Positions 61,571 to 64,000 of a DNA stretch of 64,000 nt are shown here, one piece after another; the stretch's first letter is position 1; the number at the start of each line of letters is the position of its first letter. The notes under the pieces are model-generated. The model was not told where the DNA came from. It searched no databases and saw only the letters and a program-made list of their open reading frames with translations. Source of the stretch: Chryseobacterium sp. Leaf394 (GTDB lineage: Bacteria; Bacteroidota; Bacteroidia; Flavobacteriales; Weeksellaceae); the NCBI RefSeq assembly GCF_001424105.1, contig NZ_LMQH01000012.1, positions 215,835-279,834 of the forward strand, given 5' to 3'. The translations under genes and the position numbers were made by a program.

Positions 61571-61578
61571 TAAATTTG
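61571..61578 (+). promoter_or_regulatory. candidate -7 element of the TonB-C gene cluster
   Basis: TAAATTTG, exact TAnnTTTG match, 15 bp before the ATG at 61594. A TTG at 61544-61546 is 24 bp upstream, at the long end of the preferred spacing. Confidence 0.45.
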
Positions 61579-61593
61579 CAAAAAAATAATTGA

Positions 61594-62055
61594 ATGAAAA
61601 AGTTAACTATGCTGATGATGATTTTATCCTTTGGATTTAATCTAAATGCTCAGACAAAACCTAAAACCGAACCGAAACCGCAAGTCGCAAAAACAGTTGA
61701 AGAACTGCCAGACTACGCAGAATTACAGAAAAGGCTGGATCTGAAAGACGTTGTTACAGTAGCAGATGAGGAGCCTGAATATCCGGGCGGTAAAAAGGCT
61801 TATCTCTACAAAGTTTCTGAAAATATGCCGATTATTGATATTAAAAATAAAGAGCAATTCAGCACCACGATTTATGTTATTGTAGAAAAAGATGGATATG
61901 TTAGGAGATATGCTGCCATCAGCAAAAATAAAAAACACGCAGCCGCAGGCGAAGAAGCGGTTAAAAAAGTTTTCGAACGCTGGAAACCTGCCAAAATCGG
62001 AGGCAAACCGGTTAGATATATTTTCTATATTCCCATTGGTTTGAGAAAATGGTAA
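61594..62055 (+). CDS. exported TonB C-terminal-domain protein 2
   Basis: 153 residues. Signal peptide (about 1-19, ending LNAQ), a Lys/Pro-rich linker, then a TonB-C-like domain: EYPGGKKAYLYKVSENMP, TIYVIVEKDGYVRRYAAISKNKKHAAAGEEAVKKVFERWKPAKIGGKPVRYIFYIPIGL. The KPxKTEPKPQ linker is a short echo of a TonB proline/lysine linker, but no membrane anchor follows. More diverged from the other copies. Ends at a terminator. Confidence 0.85.
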   Translation: MKKLTMLMMILSFGFNLNAQTKPKTEPKPQVAKTVEELPDYAELQKRLDLKDVVTVADEEPEYPGGKKAYLYKVSENMPIIDIKNKEQFSTTIYVIVEKDGYVRRYAAISKNKKHAAAGEEAVKKVFERWKPAKIGGKPVRYIFYIPIGLRKW

Positions 62056-62078
62056 GATACTTTCAAATTATAAATAAC

Positions 62079-62106
62079 ACGACATCAATCTTCTGATGTC
62101 GTTTTT
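62079..62106 (+). terminator. terminator after TonB-C protein 2
   Basis: ACGACATCA (62079-62087) pairs with TGATGTCGT (62094-62102), followed by T residues. Confidence 0.85.
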
Positions 62107-62119
62107 GTTTAAAATTTTT

Positions 62120-62127
62120 TACTTTTG
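62120..62127 (+). promoter_or_regulatory. candidate -7 element before the TonB-C tandem
   Basis: TACTTTTG, exact TAnnTTTG match, ending 14 bp before the ATG at 62142; no TTG partner at ideal spacing. It lies directly after the terminator at 62079. Confidence 0.45.
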
Positions 62128-62141
62128 ACAAAATTCAGGTA

Positions 62142-62579
62142 ATGAGAAACACAGTAACAATTTTCTTACTGGTTATCAGTCAGATTATTTTAGCCCAAAG
62201 AACCTATTCTCCTGCGCCGCCGCCGGCAGTTGACCGTAATGCTGAGCTCCCTGTAAGTATCGTAAAAGTGTATGAAAATCCTACAGAAGTGGCAGAATTT
62301 CCTAAAGGAATTAATATTTTCAGAGATAAATTTAATAAAGTAATGGTCACTTCTTCTTTTGAAAGTGCGACAGAGAAAAAATTTAAAACAATAGTCAGTT
62401 TTGTAGTTGAGCGTAATGGTTCTATTAGTGATGTTCAGGCAAAAGGAATAAATGTTGATTTTGATGCTGAGGTGATAAAAGCAGTAAAAAGCATAAAAGA
62501 CAAATGGAAACCCGCCAAATATAAAGGTGAAACCGTGAGAAGCAGATTCAGAATTCCTGTGATGATGGCGCTTGACTAG
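62142..62579 (+). CDS. exported TonB C-terminal-domain protein 3
   Basis: 145 residues. Signal peptide ending ILAQ (about 1-18). TonB-C-like domain: FPKGINIFRDKFNKVM, SFVVERNGSISDVQAKGINVDFDAEVIKAVKSIKDKWKPAKYKGETVRSRFRIPVMM. Closest in pattern to the next two genes. First of a tandem of three (gaps 18 and 14 bp), likely one transcript. No TM anchor, so a soluble periplasmic protein. Confidence 0.88.
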   Translation: MRNTVTIFLLVISQIILAQRTYSPAPPPAVDRNAELPVSIVKVYENPTEVAEFPKGINIFRDKFNKVMVTSSFESATEKKFKTIVSFVVERNGSISDVQAKGINVDFDAEVIKAVKSIKDKWKPAKYKGETVRSRFRIPVMMALD

Positions 62580-62597
62580 TTTTATTTTCAAATAATT

Positions 62598-63038
62598 ATG
62601 AATAAACAAATTTCAATATTTCTGTTCTTACTTTGCTCCGCAATTTTCTTAGCGCAGGATGTACGGCCTGTCAGCTCACCTGTGAAAGAAGTTGATCTAA
62701 AAGACATCGAAATAATAACAGTATGCCATGATTATCCTGATCATGATGCCTTGTTTTTAAATGACAAAGAAGATTTTGTTGAAAAATTAAAGAGCCAAAT
62801 ATCTTCTGATGCTTTGATAATGGCGAAAGGTAAAGAAAGTTTCAAATCAATCCTCAATTTCGTTGTTGAAAGAGATGGAACAATCTCAGAAATTCAGGTA
62901 AGTGGTACAAATCAAAAGTTTAATAATGCTGTTAAAGTTGCAGCAAAACGAATTAAAGGAAAATGGGTTCCTGAAAAGAAAAACGGCAACTTAGTAAGAA
63001 GTAAAATGCAGATTCCTGTTCTAATGAATTTCCACTAA
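62598..63038 (+). CDS. exported TonB C-terminal-domain protein 4
   Basis: 146 residues. Signal peptide ending FLAQ (about 1-19). Then an acidic stretch and the TonB-C-like FKSILNFVVERDGTISEIQVSGTNQKFNNAVKVAAKRIKGKWVPEKKNGNLVRSKMQIPVLM. Here the first part (DYPDHDALFLNDKEDF) has replaced the usual FPGG motif. Tandem member 2 of 3. Confidence 0.88.
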   Translation: MNKQISIFLFLLCSAIFLAQDVRPVSSPVKEVDLKDIEIITVCHDYPDHDALFLNDKEDFVEKLKSQISSDALIMAKGKESFKSILNFVVERDGTISEIQVSGTNQKFNNAVKVAAKRIKGKWVPEKKNGNLVRSKMQIPVLMNFH

Positions 63039-63052
63039 AATTAACTGTTTCT

Positions 63053-63487
63053 ATGAAGAAAAAAATTACAATATTTCTGGTTTTGCTCATTAACTGCATT
63101 GCTTTCGGACAGGATATTATCAAAGATTACGGTCAACTCAATGAGCTGGCTTTGACTCACAGAGATGGAAAAATAAGAATGGAGGCTGAACAACCTGCAA
63201 CTTTTCCACTTGGTGCCGATGCTTTGAGAAATATGATTGCGAATAATTTCAGGATGAGGAAAATAGTAACCACTGCTGATCAGGAGTTCTGTACTCTGAT
63301 TTTTATTGTCGGCAAAGAAGGTACGATAGAACACGTAAAATCTGTTGGAAGCAACCTTACCTTTAATAAGGAAGCAGAAAGAGCACTTTTAAAAATAAAG
63401 CAAAAATGGACTCCCGGTATCATGAATGGCGAGAAGATATTTTGTAGATTCAAAATTCCATTAACAGTAACTTTCACTAAAAAATAA
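63053..63487 (+). CDS. exported TonB C-terminal-domain protein 5
   Basis: 144 residues. Signal peptide ending AFGQ (about 1-19). TonB-C-like region: TFPLGADALRNMIANNFRM, TLIFIVGKEGTIEHVKSVGSNLTFNKEAERALLKIKQKWTPGIMNGEKIFCRFKIPLTV. Contains two Cys residues in the mature domain (EFCTL and IFCRF), unlike its neighbours. Tandem member 3 of 3, convergent with mutS. Confidence 0.88.
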   Translation: MKKKITIFLVLLINCIAFGQDIIKDYGQLNELALTHRDGKIRMEAEQPATFPLGADALRNMIANNFRMRKIVTTADQEFCTLIFIVGKEGTIEHVKSVGSNLTFNKEAERALLKIKQKWTPGIMNGEKIFCRFKIPLTVTFTKK

Positions 63488-63497
63488 AATCACAGGA

Positions 63498-64000
63498 CTA
63501 CTTCCCAATCATCTTTTTAATCGAATTCAGCTTCATCAAAGCTTCAATCGGTGTCAAAGTATTAATATCAATTTTCGTGAGTTCTTCCCTGATGTTTTCC
63601 AGAACAGGATCATCCAACTGGAAAAAAGAAAGCTGCATATTTTCTTCGGTAACCCTTTTTACACCTTCAGAAGAGCCTCCCTGCGAACGGCTGGCTTCCA
63701 GAGTTTTCAGAATTTCATTTGCCCGGTTGACAACTTTTGAAGGCATTCCCGCCAGTTTTGCCACATGAATACCGAAACTGTGCTCGCTTCCACCTGAAAT
63801 AAGTTTTCTCAAAAAGATAATATTTCCTTTATTCTCCTGAATGGAAACGTGAAAGTTTTTCACACGCTCAAAATTCACGGTCATTTCATTCAACTCGTGA
63901 TAATGCGTTGCAAATAAAGTTTTTGCCTGCGAAGGATGCTGATGCAGATATTCTGCGATCGCCCAGGCAATGGAAACCCCATCATAAGTGGAAGTTCCAC
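63498..64000 (-). CDS. mutS: DNA mismatch repair protein MutS, 5' partial
   Basis: Last about 167 residues; the gene starts beyond the window. The frame reads through [31 protein letters not shown] (ATPase conserved His) and [18 protein letters not shown], which are typical of the MutS ATPase domain. The C-terminal tail carries the helical [19 protein letters not shown] that ends MutS proteins. Binds mismatches and recruits MutL. No trace of MutS2-type Smr domain. Confidence 0.96.
   Translation of the reverse strand, partial: GTSTYDGVSIAWAIAEYLHQHPSQAKTLFATHYHELNEMTVNFERVKNFHVSIQENKGNIIFLRKLISGGSEHSFGIHVAKLAGMPSKVVNRANEILKTLEASRSQGGSSEGVKRVTEENMQLSFFQLDDPVLENIREELTKIDINTLTPIEALMKLNSIKKMIGK

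Noticed and set aside
62190..62609. 139-codon minus-strand ORF opposite TonB-C protein 3
   Set aside because: Antisense to a gene with a signal peptide and a clear TonB-C domain; the antisense product is Phe/Ile/His-rich noise.

Overview
The window looks like a low-GC chromosome segment from a Flavobacteriia bacterium, most likely Chryseobacterium or a close Weeksellaceae relative. This is inferred from a PorW/SprE-type lipoprotein of the type IX secretion machinery, a fused MurF-alanine racemase, Bacteroidota-style promoters (TAnnTTTG boxes), almost no Shine-Dalgarno signals, and extragenic palindromic repeats of a kind I associate with this genus. No rRNA, tRNA, CRISPR array or transposase was recognised. 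The first gene (GH92 mannosidase) and the last gene (mutS) run off the window.

Layout. 1-5.1 kb: GH92 mannosidase, an exported protein of unknown role, and an ECF sigma / anti-sigma / Spy-like envelope-stress cluster on the minus strand. 5.4-10.9 kb: a plus-strand run of a DUF2520 dehydrogenase-like protein, a SIMPL protein, a KdsC-like phosphatase, Maf and PorW/SprE. 10.9-23.4 kb: mostly minus-strand housekeeping genes (tsaB, SDR, yraN, DoxX, LD-carboxypeptidase, LysE, rnr, rpiB, DUF4139) interrupted by two accessory genes, an orphan RhuM and a Schlafen-AlbA_2 / HATPase_c_4 protein. 23.4-34.7 kb: pgk, a methyltransferase, mnmG bracketed by two perfect parS sites, the murF-alr / patatin / ybeY operon and tdk. 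The parS pair, plus a cluster of DnaA-box-like 9-mers at 23.48-23.65 kb, suggests this segment lies close to the chromosome origin. 34.7-41 kb: an acidic repeat protein coupled to rsmI, fabG, a TPR-LuxR-type regulator and guaC.

41.1-43.7 kb holds the most intriguing cluster: an Lgt-like integral membrane protein lacking the catalytic His, two tiny paralogous membrane proteins ending in SGxVCGG, and a cysteine-rich radical SAM enzyme whose N-terminal layout resembles the tetraether-lipid-synthase (Tes/MJ0619) family. Together they suggest a small membrane-lipid or lipoprotein modification module.

45-53 kb is an AT-rich accessory island: a DUF4280 (PAAR-like) protein and a conserved companion, followed by a long effector-like gene broken by an in-frame stop and two frameshifts, then several lipoprotein paralogs (one also broken) and small membrane proteins, which I interpret as a decaying effector/immunity locus. 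53.2-64 kb returns to core genes (S41 tail-specific protease, thiL, thioesterase, HI0933 flavoprotein) and carries five stand-alone exported TonB-C-domain proteins, three of them in direct tandem, before mutS.
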